Positions 16,590 through 24,441 of a stretch of DNA of 64,000 bases are shown here, piece by piece. The stretch lies in contig NZ_CP180536.1 of the NCBI RefSeq assembly GCF_047777955.1, positions 1 to 64,000 of the forward strand, given 5' to 3'. Below the pieces are notes generated by a model that ran no database searches, had not been told where the DNA came from, and was given only the letters and a program-made list of their open reading frames with translations. A program made the translations under genes and the position numbers. Position 1 is the stretch's first letter, and each line of letters starts with the position of its first letter. This DNA is from Didemnitutus sp047777955 (GTDB lineage Bacteria; Verrucomicrobiota; Verrucomicrobiia; Opitutales; Opitutaceae).

Positions 16590-18419
16590 TTAGGACTGAG
16601 CCCAAACTTCTTCGGGGGTGGTAATGCCAAGCGCTGCTTTGATGATTCCCTCGTCCCGCATGGGGCGAATAGGAACAGCGTTGGCAAAGCGGTCGTCGAT
16701 CGGTGCGCTCGGGTTATTGGCGCGCTCGGCGGCAGCAGCCCGCACCGATTCATTGTAGGAACGCACGACTTCGGCATATTCTGCCGGCGAAGCGTTCGTC
16801 CCTTTCGACAAAACGAGCTGCTGAAACGGCCACACCGGGACCAGTTCATACATACCCACCCGCCCCTTGAAGCCGTTGCCGTTGCACTGTGGGCAGCCCG
16901 CGCCACCTTCGTAGAAGGTCGGCGAGGTGATCCCGGCTTCGGCCAGCAAGGCTGCATTCTGGTCCGCTAACCAAGAAGCCCTCGGGTGCGGCTTCCGGCA
17001 GTTCGGACAAACACGCTTCGCAAGACGCTGCGCGATAAACAACGTAACGGCCGCACAGATCGCGCCAGGTTCGACGCCCAGTTCCAAGAGCCGGGCGAAG
17101 CCCTCCAGTCCACCCTTAGTGTGGAGTGTAGAAAACAATTTGTGCCCCGTCAGGGACGCCTCGATCGCGATCGCCGCAACTTCGCGGTCACGGCACTCGC
17201 CGACTAAAATAATATCAGGGGCCTGCCGCAGAATTGCGCGCAGCCCTTTCGCCCAGCCCATTCTCTCCGTGATCTCCGACTGACGAATTGGACCCGAAAT
17301 TTCGTATTCGATTGGATCTTCGAGTGTGCTCGCCGCCAAGCCGCGAGAAGTCCAATTCGTCGCTGCCAGCATCGAATAAATAGTTGTCGTCTTACCCGAG
17401 CCGGTGGGGCCGCAGTTGAAAATCACCCCCTCCTTCTTGAGCAACATCGGCAGGAGATACGCGATCATCTGAGCGCTGAACCCAAGGTTTTCGAGGGACA
17501 GAGGCCCGTGCGTCTGGTCCAAGAGGCGCACGACAATCGACTCGCCGTGCAACACAGGCATCGAGGAAAAGCGCAGATTCACTCGCGCCGATCCGAACCG
17601 TCTTGTCGCGCTTGCATCCTGCGGTCGGAGCCTGTCACCAACATCGAGCATCGAAGATGCCGCAGCCGTGTTCTTGCCTTGATTGGCCGCGATCTTGACG
17701 GCATTGAGCACGGCGGACTTGCGATCGCTCGGGGCCGCATGCCGCTGTATGACTTTGCCGTCGATCTTGAACCCGATCGAAAGGCTGGTCGCCAACGGAG
17801 TGAAGTAAATATCGCTCGCTCGTGCCTCGTAGGCCTCGCGGATAACCGCCTCAACAAAACTGTTTACTGACGCTTCATCGCTGGCTGTTACACGCGAGGT
17901 GTGGATTTCATCGAGCTTCGCGGTGATGTCTGCTTGCGGCGCGATGACGATCTCGCCGCGCAGACCACGCTCGCGTAGCGCGTGCGAGACTTGAGAGAAA
18001 TTCGCGATTCCTGGATCGGCGACGGCCAGGCGCACCCCCGTTCCGTTGATCCGCGCCAACGGGAGCGCACAACGCGACCGCGCCATTCCCGCCGGGATGA
18101 GTTTGTGCGCATCGCCTTCGACAACCAGCTCTCGACCGGCGACGAACCGAACGCCCCAGTAGGCGGCTACCAGCTTTGCCACCTCCACCGGTCCGACCAA
18201 CCCGAGTTCAATCAGCACCTGCGATAGACTCAAGCGGTGCCCATGCTCCCGATGGTAGTCGATGACCATCGTCACTTGCGCAGCGCTGTAGCCGGTCCTG
18301 CGCAGCTCCTTTGCAAACCAATCGACATCGCGCATCGAACGCGCTGGCGCGTTGGCGCCAGCGAAGCTAATCGGCATATGCGTCGTTTCCGCGCCGGTTG
18401 CTGCCACTGTGTCGATCAT
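16590..18419 (-). CDS. Assembly ATPase (GspE/PilB family)
   Basis: The protein (609 aa) hydrolyses ATP to drive pilin or pseudopilin assembly. An N-terminal GspE/MshE-type domain (about 30-150) is followed by the ATPase domain: Walker A GPTGSGKT (about 335), the Asp and His boxes (ILVGECRDREVA, LFSTLHTKG) and the zinc site CPNC (about 470) with CPQC (about 508). The ATG at 18419 is preferred to an upstream in-frame codon because it lies 19 bp after the secretin stop and begins the conserved text. It is encoded between secretin and pilin. Confidence 0.93.
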   Translation of the reverse strand: MIDTVAATGAETTHMPISFAGANAPARSMRDVDWFAKELRRTGYSAAQVTMVIDYHREHGHRLSLSQVLIELGLVGPVEVAKLVAAYWGVRFVAGRELVVEGDAHKLIPAGMARSRCALPLARINGTGVRLAVADPGIANFSQVSHALRERGLRGEIVIAPQADITAKLDEIHTSRVTASDEASVNSFVEAVIREAYEARASDIYFTPLATSLSIGFKIDGKVIQRHAAPSDRKSAVLNAVKIAANQGKNTAAASSMLDVGDRLRPQDASATRRFGSARVNLRFSSMPVLHGESIVVRLLDQTHGPLSLENLGFSAQMIAYLLPMLLKKEGVIFNCGPTGSGKTTTIYSMLAATNWTSRGLAASTLEDPIEYEISGPIRQSEITERMGWAKGLRAILRQAPDIILVGECRDREVAAIAIEASLTGHKLFSTLHTKGGLEGFARLLELGVEPGAICAAVTLFIAQRLAKRVCPNCRKPHPRASWLADQNAALLAEAGITSPTFYEGGAGCPQCNGNGFKGRVGMYELVPVWPFQQLVLSKGTNASPAEYAEVVRSYNESVRAAAAERANNPSAPIDDRFANAVPIRPMRDEGIIKAALGITTPEEVWAQS

Positions 18420-18438
18420 GATGGGCTTGGAAAAAGAG

Positions 18439-20136
18439 TCAGGATTCCGGGAGCGCCACGGCCTGAACCTTCGGCGGAGTTTGCTTGTTTTGCGGTTCCG
18501 CGGCACTGGACTTCAATGGCGCCTTGGGCGACTCGCCGGCGGCCGGCGGCGTCATCTGGACCTGCTTCGATTTAAGGTTGACGGACATCAGCTCTTCGAT
18601 GTCCACGGGCTTGCTCATTCCCGGTTCCACGATCGTGGCGGTGATGATGATGACCAGTTCAGTCAGTTGCTCCACGTCGCCGTTCGTCTGGAATGCTTTG
18701 CCGACGACGGGTATCGAGCTGAGTCCCGGAATGGCCCGCTGAGACTTCGAGACTGTGTGCGTCTGCATACCGCCGATCACGGCGCTCTCACCGGAGCGCA
18801 CCCGGACAATCGTGCTCGCCTGCTGCACGGCGAGGATCGGCGCGGTCGATTGTCCGTCCGGGCTCGTGTCCACACCGCGTTGCCGCGTCAACATGGGGGC
18901 GACATCGAGCGTGATCGTGGCATCCTCTGGCTTCGTGTCGTCAGTGGACTGGGCCACGATGCGAAGGAACGTGCCGATCGAAGTTGATTGCGCGGTGTAG
19001 TTCGTCGTGGTGATAGCCTGCGTGGAGGTCACTTGCCCCGTGTTGATTGTCGTCGTGTTCGACCGGGAATAGAAGGTCCGCGTATCGGCGACCTTAATGA
19101 ACGCTGTCTGGTTGTTCAGTGCACTGATCCGTGGGGCACTCGTGCTACGCACATCGCCTTGCTCCTTGAGCGCCTGCACAAGCGCGTTGACCTTGCCGAC
19201 GCCAATCGTGCCGGCAAACGTGTCGCCGGAAAGCGACTGGTCGCCAACAGCCGTGATGCCGGCAAGTGTGGTGCCAGTAAGTCCACTGACCACATTCGTT
19301 GTGCCAGGCTGGGTGATGGCGCCGCCTACTCGAACCGCATCCCCAATGCGGAAGGCCGCGACATTCCAGTCCACGCCGAGTTTGTTTTGATCCCGCAGCG
19401 TCACCTCCAGGATCTTCGCCTCAAGGACGATCTGCCGCCCCACACGCCGATGGAACCGGCTAAGAAATGCGCTGACCCGCGCATGGCTGTAGTCGCTCGC
19501 ATCAACTTCCACCAAGCCGGCAAACCGGTTCATGATAACCGTCTCCTCTTTGCCGAGCATCGCCTTGATCTGCCCTTCCAATTTCTCCCAGAAATCGACG
19601 CGATTCTCGCCAGTGAGCGAGACCTGCGTATTGTCGCCGCTGCCGCCCGAACCATACTGCCCATTCTGGCCGGTGGTCGGTGAACTGACGACGGTGCCGC
19701 CGAGATTGTTGCCATTGCTTGAGACGCCCGTGCCCGTTCCGCCAAGCGTAACACTTGAATTCTCGTTCGAGCCGCGCGTGTTCTGGGGATAATCGACGGC
19801 GTAGAGAACCGTCTTCGTGCGGCGCACGTAGATGAAGCCGTCGTCGTTGATCTCCCAAAAATAGCCGCGCGGCTTGCACAGCATCGTGAGCAGACCGCGC
19901 AAAGTCGTATTGTTGACGTTCAGTGAAACGTCGCCATCCACGCCTGGCTGAACCACGATCGGAAGCGTGTAGGCCTTTCCGATGCCATCCAAGACCTGGC
20001 GCAGCGGTTGTGGCGTCTCGGTTGAGAAGCGCGGCACGACTTGATCCAGCGATGCCTCGATTTCCGAGGTGTCCGCCTGGGCGAAAACGCCGGCGAACAG
20101 CACGGCGGCGAGGACTACGATTTTGCGGGGTGTCAT
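18439..20136 (-). CDS. Outer-membrane secretin (MshL/PilQ/GspD family)
   Basis: The protein (565 aa) has a signal peptide (IVVLAAVLFAGVFAQA), an N0-like domain (LPIVVQPGVDGDVSLNVNN), a Gly/Ser/Asn-rich linker at about 120-180, and the secretin barrel domain with VRSTSAPRISALNNQTAFIK and RAIPGLSSIPVVGKAF, the family signature. Secretins form a multimeric gated outer-membrane channel. Here the gene sits directly downstream of T4SS genes and next to a PilT-type ATPase, in the place where VirB7/9/10 core genes would be expected. Confidence 0.93.
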   Translation of the reverse strand: MTPRKIVVLAAVLFAGVFAQADTSEIEASLDQVVPRFSTETPQPLRQVLDGIGKAYTLPIVVQPGVDGDVSLNVNNTTLRGLLTMLCKPRGYFWEINDDGFIYVRRTKTVLYAVDYPQNTRGSNENSSVTLGGTGTGVSSNGNNLGGTVVSSPTTGQNGQYGSGGSGDNTQVSLTGENRVDFWEKLEGQIKAMLGKEETVIMNRFAGLVEVDASDYSHARVSAFLSRFHRRVGRQIVLEAKILEVTLRDQNKLGVDWNVAAFRIGDAVRVGGAITQPGTTNVVSGLTGTTLAGITAVGDQSLSGDTFAGTIGVGKVNALVQALKEQGDVRSTSAPRISALNNQTAFIKVADTRTFYSRSNTTTINTGQVTSTQAITTTNYTAQSTSIGTFLRIVAQSTDDTKPEDATITLDVAPMLTRQRGVDTSPDGQSTAPILAVQQASTIVRVRSGESAVIGGMQTHTVSKSQRAIPGLSSIPVVGKAFQTNGDVEQLTELVIIITATIVEPGMSKPVDIEELMSVNLKSKQVQMTPPAAGESPKAPLKSSAAEPQNKQTPPKVQAVALPES

Positions 20137-21239
20137 TTCCTGGGTTCCTTGAGGAGGCGGCGTAGCTCGTCAGCCTTGACGGCTTTCGCCAGCGCTGCGG
20201 ATTCAGTTATCACTTGGCGTTGGACCAGCTCGGCGAGGTGCTGGTCGAGAGTCTGCATTCCCTCTCCGCGAGACTGCGCAATCTGCGAGCGGATCATTGT
20301 GGGACGTTTCTCCGCGATCAAATTCGCGATCGCTGTGTTATTCAGGAGAAGTTCAAAAGCCGGCACGCGGCCGTGCCCATCCTTCTTGTCCACCAGAACC
20401 TGAGCCAACACACACACGAGCATTTGTGTCAGCATCGTGCGGTAGAAAGTCTTGTTGTCGCTGTCGCCGAATGCCTGGAGCAGCCGTTCGATCGCAGCGG
20501 ATGCAGTGCCAGTGTGCAACGTGGCGAAAACGAGGTGGCCCGTATCCGCAAGCGTAAGCGCGGCCCCGATCGAATCGAGGTCGCGCAGCTCGCCGAGCAG
20601 AATGACATCGGGGTCCCGGCGCATGAGGACACGCCCACCCGTTCCAAAGCTTGGAACGTCCTGCCCGATCTCGCCCTGAACAACCAAAGACTTCTTCGAC
20701 GCGTGAACGAATTCGATCGGTTGCTCGAAAGTCTGAATCGCAAGTTCTTCTCGATCGTTGATCCAGTCGATCGAACTTGCGAGCGTCGTGCTCTTGCCCT
20801 CACCCGTCGCGCCGCAAACCAGAATCAGTCCGCGCTCGCGCGCGAGACATTCTTCATATTTCGCCGGCAACCCGAGCGAGTGAAGCGGCCTGATCTTCTC
20901 CGGGATAAGACGCATCTGCGTGTAATACGCAGCTCCAGCCTTCGTGATCTGGACACGGAAACGTCGCTTCTCGTGATTCAGCGCACCGTCCCATGATCCC
21001 TCGGAGTGCACCGCCTCCAATGCCTTCTGCGCCCTGACCTCATCGAGGCCGCACAGCCGCAAGACTACGTTTTCGAGTCCTTGCGGAACTACCCAGCTTT
21101 GCTCGTAACGCGAAAGCTTCCCATCCATCCGCAACCGCGGCTCTTGCCCGGTGACAAGATGCCAGTCGCTCGCGTCCTTCCCCACGCCGTAGGTGAGCAA
21201 CGCGAGCAACTGGTTCGCGGAATCGGCATGTTCATTCAT
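20133..21239 (-). CDS. PilT-like secretion/retraction ATPase
   Basis: The protein (368 aa) belongs to the PilT/VirB11 superfamily. Walker A is GATGEGKSTT (about 143-152), followed by the Asp box DPDVILLGELRD and the His box LVFATLHTGTA. Length fits PilT, which retracts type IV pili. Because VirB11 is a relative and no separate VirB11 is seen, this ATPase may serve the conjugation side as well. The start overlaps the preceding small membrane gene by 8 bp, and its stop overlaps the secretin start. Confidence 0.88.
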   Translation of the reverse strand: MNEHADSANQLLALLTYGVGKDASDWHLVTGQEPRLRMDGKLSRYEQSWVVPQGLENVVLRLCGLDEVRAQKALEAVHSEGSWDGALNHEKRRFRVQITKAGAAYYTQMRLIPEKIRPLHSLGLPAKYEECLARERGLILVCGATGEGKSTTLASSIDWINDREELAIQTFEQPIEFVHASKKSLVVQGEIGQDVPSFGTGGRVLMRRDPDVILLGELRDLDSIGAALTLADTGHLVFATLHTGTASAAIERLLQAFGDSDNKTFYRTMLTQMLVCVLAQVLVDKKDGHGRVPAFELLLNNTAIANLIAEKRPTMIRSQIAQSRGEGMQTLDQHLAELVQRQVITESAALAKAVKADELRRLLKEPRK

Positions 21240-21471
21240 GCGGCAGTTCGATGGTCATGTGGCTCGCAGCCTTCACCACGTTGCGACGGACGCCGACGAC
21301 GAGGTGAATGAAGAGCGCCGGCATCGCGACGAGCACGAAACCAATCGCGCCTTGGTCGAGGGGGAAGCGGGCCGCATCGTGCGCATTCAGCGCGCCCCAG
21401 ACGATGGCGAACGCGACGAAAAGCCAGAGCCACACAGTCTTGCCGTTGCGAGTGATAGGAGCCTTGTTCAT
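21232..21471 (-). CDS. Small two-helix membrane protein (79 aa)
   Basis: It has two hydrophobic helices (VWLWLFVAFAIVWGALNA and GAIGFVLVAMPALFIHLVVG) with a basic N terminus. The ATG at 21471 is used rather than an in-frame codon 4 residues earlier because it leaves room for the upstream regulatory palindrome at 21500-21511. No family is recognised. It is the link gene between the T4SS and pilus parts of the cluster. Confidence 0.65.
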   Translation of the reverse strand: MNKAPITRNGKTVWLWLFVAFAIVWGALNAHDAARFPLDQGAIGFVLVAMPALFIHLVVGVRRNVVKAASHMTIELPHE

Positions 21472-21499
21472 GCCCCTAATCAACGGTTATTGCTTTAAC

Positions 21500-21511
21500 T
21501 AGACAAGTCTA
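21500..21511. promoter_or_regulatory. Palindrome TAGACAAGTCTA
   Basis: This perfect 12-bp palindrome lies in the 86-bp gap between the VirB6/TrbL-like gene and the small membrane gene, so it may bind a regulator and mark an internal promoter. Related sites GAGACAAGTCTA (28413-28424) and GAGACTTGTCAA (39219-39230) also lie in gene-free gaps. Confidence 0.45.
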
Positions 21512-21557
21512 AATTGCGTTATTTTTGGCGAGTCCTAGCGTGACTCCCGGATGTAAC

Positions 21558-23030
21558 TCAGTTACGGCCGCCCCTGCCCATAAATCCTTTCAAACTGCGG
21601 GAAATGTCGCCCAGCGCCTTCGCGCTCTCCTGTGCTGCATTTCGCTCTGCGCGCTCGGTCTCCTGCGCCTTGAATTGCTGATAGCCCCCAGCGCCTCCTG
21701 ACAGGGCACCGGAAAGCCCGCCGAGGTTTCCTTGCGCCAAGCCCGAGATGCCTCCGCCGACGCCAGCGACGGCACCACCCGCAGCGGCCAGCGGGGCGCC
21801 GGAGAAGCCGGCGACTGAGCCGCCAGCCATCGCGATGCTCTGCGCTGCCTGCCCGCCTGCCTGGACAACCTTGCCGGCCGTATCAGCAGCCTGTCCCGTA
21901 GCTGCCGAATAGAATGCAGCTCCCGCTGTCACGAGTTTCGTCACGAGCACCGGAGCGCCAACCGTAACCGTCAAAATCCACACGCAAAGCCCAACGCCGC
22001 CGAGACAGAAGGACACCAGCATGTAGAGCGGGAAACTACCAAACGCCGCGGCCATCTGCGCACCGGTGGCGACCGCAGTTCCCGCTGACTTGAACGTGAT
22101 GCCCTGCGTCAGGATGTTATCCCACGTCATCGCATTGGCCCACTTGCCCATGATGGCAGTGCCCGACATTGTGGAAACCCACGCATTGAACAGCCCTACC
22201 GTGCCCATGTGTCCGAGCGCCCACCCGATCGGCCAGCACGCCACCGCGACCATGTTGGTGATGTAGTTCATTCCTTGGCGTTCGAGCGCCCGCGTGCGCA
22301 TCGCGGCAATCGCGATCGGGAGGATGACAGCACCGCACACCAGGAAGAAGTAACGCAAGGCCTCAATGAACCAGCACACCGCCGCGGCGATGAGCAGCGC
22401 GATCATGAGCAGCAGCATCGCCGGGATCAGCACCAGGTATTTCAAGAAGATGGTCAAGAACGTGCCCGCCAACAAAACCAGATTCACGGCGCCCTCGATC
22501 GCGCCCTTGCTGTCGGAAAGTGCACGGGTCGCAACCTCCCCCATGCCCGCAAAGAAACCCTTCACGCTGCCCCACCAGGTTCCGTCGTTTGCCGCATTCA
22601 CCCAATCGCCAGGCTGAGTGTAGCCCGGCGGTTTGTTGGGATCGTTCTGCAACCGCAGCTCGGTGAAGTCCGACAATTCGGGGAATGATGTGGCCACAAC
22701 CAAACACCGTGAAGCAACGGTCAGTGGATCGCCCACGCCCGTGCTCTGCGCCACCGCATCACCCGCCTTCGCCGCACCCGTCACCCAATAACCTGCCGTC
22801 ACCATGAAGCCGAATATGAAGATCGTTTTTATCCAGACATCTTCTTGCTTGCGACTCTGCCGGCGGGCCGCAGCCGAGTCGCCGACATGCCCCCAAATCA
22901 GAACCAGCCCGGCGATGGCCAACATGATCGGTGCGACCGTCTGCAAAGGACCATTCTGCGCGGAGAGTCCCTGGAAGATCAGGTGTGGCTCCATTTTCTC
23001 CAAGCCGGCGATGATTTGATCCTGTGCCAT
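21558..23030 (-). CDS. VirB6/TrbL-family T4SS membrane protein
   Basis: The protein (490 aa) has about seven membrane helices (for example LVLIPAMLLLMIALLIAAAV and YFFLVCGAVILPIAIAAM) and a Gly/Ala-rich C-terminal tail ending in a coiled, charged segment, the plan of TrbL/VirB6, the polytopic inner-membrane channel component of conjugation systems. It lies directly after the TrbJ/VirB5-like gene, the expected order of Trb-type clusters. Confidence 0.8.
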   Translation of the reverse strand: MAQDQIIAGLEKMEPHLIFQGLSAQNGPLQTVAPIMLAIAGLVLIWGHVGDSAAARRQSRKQEDVWIKTIFIFGFMVTAGYWVTGAAKAGDAVAQSTGVGDPLTVASRCLVVATSFPELSDFTELRLQNDPNKPPGYTQPGDWVNAANDGTWWGSVKGFFAGMGEVATRALSDSKGAIEGAVNLVLLAGTFLTIFLKYLVLIPAMLLLMIALLIAAAVCWFIEALRYFFLVCGAVILPIAIAAMRTRALERQGMNYITNMVAVACWPIGWALGHMGTVGLFNAWVSTMSGTAIMGKWANAMTWDNILTQGITFKSAGTAVATGAQMAAAFGSFPLYMLVSFCLGGVGLCVWILTVTVGAPVLVTKLVTAGAAFYSAATGQAADTAGKVVQAGGQAAQSIAMAGGSVAGFSGAPLAAAGGAVAGVGGGISGLAQGNLGGLSGALSGGAGGYQQFKAQETERAERNAAQESAKALGDISRSLKGFMGRGGRN

Positions 23031-23067
23031 AGTGTGCGAGGGTTGACTGATTCAGGAGCTGTCCGCT

Positions 23068-23967
23068 TTAGCCGCCGCCCGGAGTATTCGCCGGCAATGC
23101 CGCCGGCGTGGTGTGTAAGATGACATCCGTCCAGTCGGGACGCTTACGCTCCACTGGCTTCAATCCTTCGTTGATGCTCGCCTGTGCGGCCTCGCGAGCA
23201 GCATCGCGCTCGGTCGTGTAGCGCTGTCCGTCGGCCACCACTGCCTCGGCCTCAGCTTTCGCGCGCTTCTGCTCATCGAGCTGAGCCAGCTTCTCCTTCA
23301 TCTGGAGATCGGCAGCAACTGCCTGCGTCCGCGCTGCCGCCGCTTGATGTAACAGCGTCAGGCGCTGGAGATCGGCCGCCGCCGCCTGTTTCTCGGATTC
23401 GGTCTGTGCGTTAGCCAGGCGCTGACCGGCCTGTTCGGCCTTTTTCAAAATCTCTTCCTCCGTCTTTCTGTTGGCGGCGATGATGCGACGAGTGCCATCG
23501 GTCGCATTCTCAAGCGCGAACACCGCTTGATAGAGGGACGGCGAGCGGTTGTAGGTCTTGCCCCCGCTCGTAAATGTGCTCCCGAGTTCGCCTGCGGACG
23601 AGCTGAGTGAATCGAGCGAGCGCGAGAAACTGTCGGCCGCTCGCACGTCCGCGGCCCATGCATCAGCGGTCTCCTCCTCACCGAATGTCCGCCCGAGTGA
23701 AGATATGATGCCGCTGACCTCAGAGAGATTGCGGACGGCCAGCTTCGGATCGCCGGCGAATTCCTCCAATGTTTTGGCCGCCTTCGCAACCCGTGTCGCC
23801 TGGTCGATCTGCGCCTTCCATTGGTTGAATTGCTCCACCCAGCGCGACGCATCTTTCGCGAATTCGACCTCGCGCATCGGGTCGGCGAGGACGGTGACGG
23901 GCCAGCCCGCAAAAACTCGCGCCGCGGAGAGCACGAGGACGATCATGCTGACGATGGTTCTTTTCAT
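23068..23967 (-). CDS. VirB5/TrbJ-like periplasmic protein
   Basis: The protein (299 aa) has a signal peptide (TIVSMIVLVLSAARVFA) followed by long helices. The early WVEQFNQWKAQIDQATRVAK matches the helical pattern of TrbJ/VirB5, a minor pilus or adhesion component. The C-terminal third is a charged coiled coil (EKLAQLDEQKRAKAEAEAVV). It is placed between a lipoprotein gene and the VirB6/TrbL-like gene. Confidence 0.7.
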   Translation of the reverse strand: MKRTIVSMIVLVLSAARVFAGWPVTVLADPMREVEFAKDASRWVEQFNQWKAQIDQATRVAKAAKTLEEFAGDPKLAVRNLSEVSGIISSLGRTFGEEETADAWAADVRAADSFSRSLDSLSSSAGELGSTFTSGGKTYNRSPSLYQAVFALENATDGTRRIIAANRKTEEEILKKAEQAGQRLANAQTESEKQAAAADLQRLTLLHQAAAARTQAVAADLQMKEKLAQLDEQKRAKAEAEAVVADGQRYTTERDAAREAAQASINEGLKPVERKRPDWTDVILHTTPAALPANTPGGG

Positions 23968-23979
23968 GGCAGGAAAGGG

Positions 23980-24432
23980 TTACTGTTTTTTCGTCACCGG
24001 AGCGGCAGCGGATTGCTCAACCACCGGGACCACGACGGTATTCGGCACCAACTTTTGGCCGTCGGCCGTCTCCGTTGGCCCCTGAAAAACGTAGTAGCTG
24101 GTGCGCTCGCCGGACTGGGCCTCGCGCTTCTCCAGCGACTGCTTCGCGAAATAAAGCCGCTTCGTTGCGTCCGCGCTCCCAAGTTGGTATCCGTCATCGA
24201 CGCCCTCCTGGTATGCGCCTTCATCCCGCCCCTGTGCGAGTGCCGTGAGGCCAGCGCCCACGAGTGCACCGCCGGCGGCGCCGGCGGCTTTCTTCCCGGT
24301 TGCGACGTAACCGGCGCCCGCGCCGAGCGCCGTGCCGATTGTCGTCATACCAGCCCGCTTCCCAGTGCTGGAACAGCCAGAAAGGAACACGCTGAACGTC
24401 AGCACGAACATGATCGAGAGTTTCGTTTTCAT
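23980..24432 (-). CDS. Lipoprotein with glycine zipper
   Basis: The protein (150 aa) has a lipoprotein signal peptide ending in the lipobox LSGC (Cys20), then glycine-zipper-like repeats (GTALGAGAGYVATGKKAAGA) and a hydrophilic tail. It could fill the role of VirB7/TrbH/TrbK, an outer-membrane lipoprotein of T4SS, but the sequence is only generic. It sits 9 bp after the VirB4 stop. Confidence 0.7.
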   Translation of the reverse strand: MKTKLSIMFVLTFSVFLSGCSSTGKRAGMTTIGTALGAGAGYVATGKKAAGAAGGALVGAGLTALAQGRDEGAYQEGVDDGYQLGSADATKRLYFAKQSLEKREAQSGERTSYYVFQGPTETADGQKLVPNTVVVPVVEQSAAAPVTKKQ

Positions 24433-24441
24433 CGTTAATTT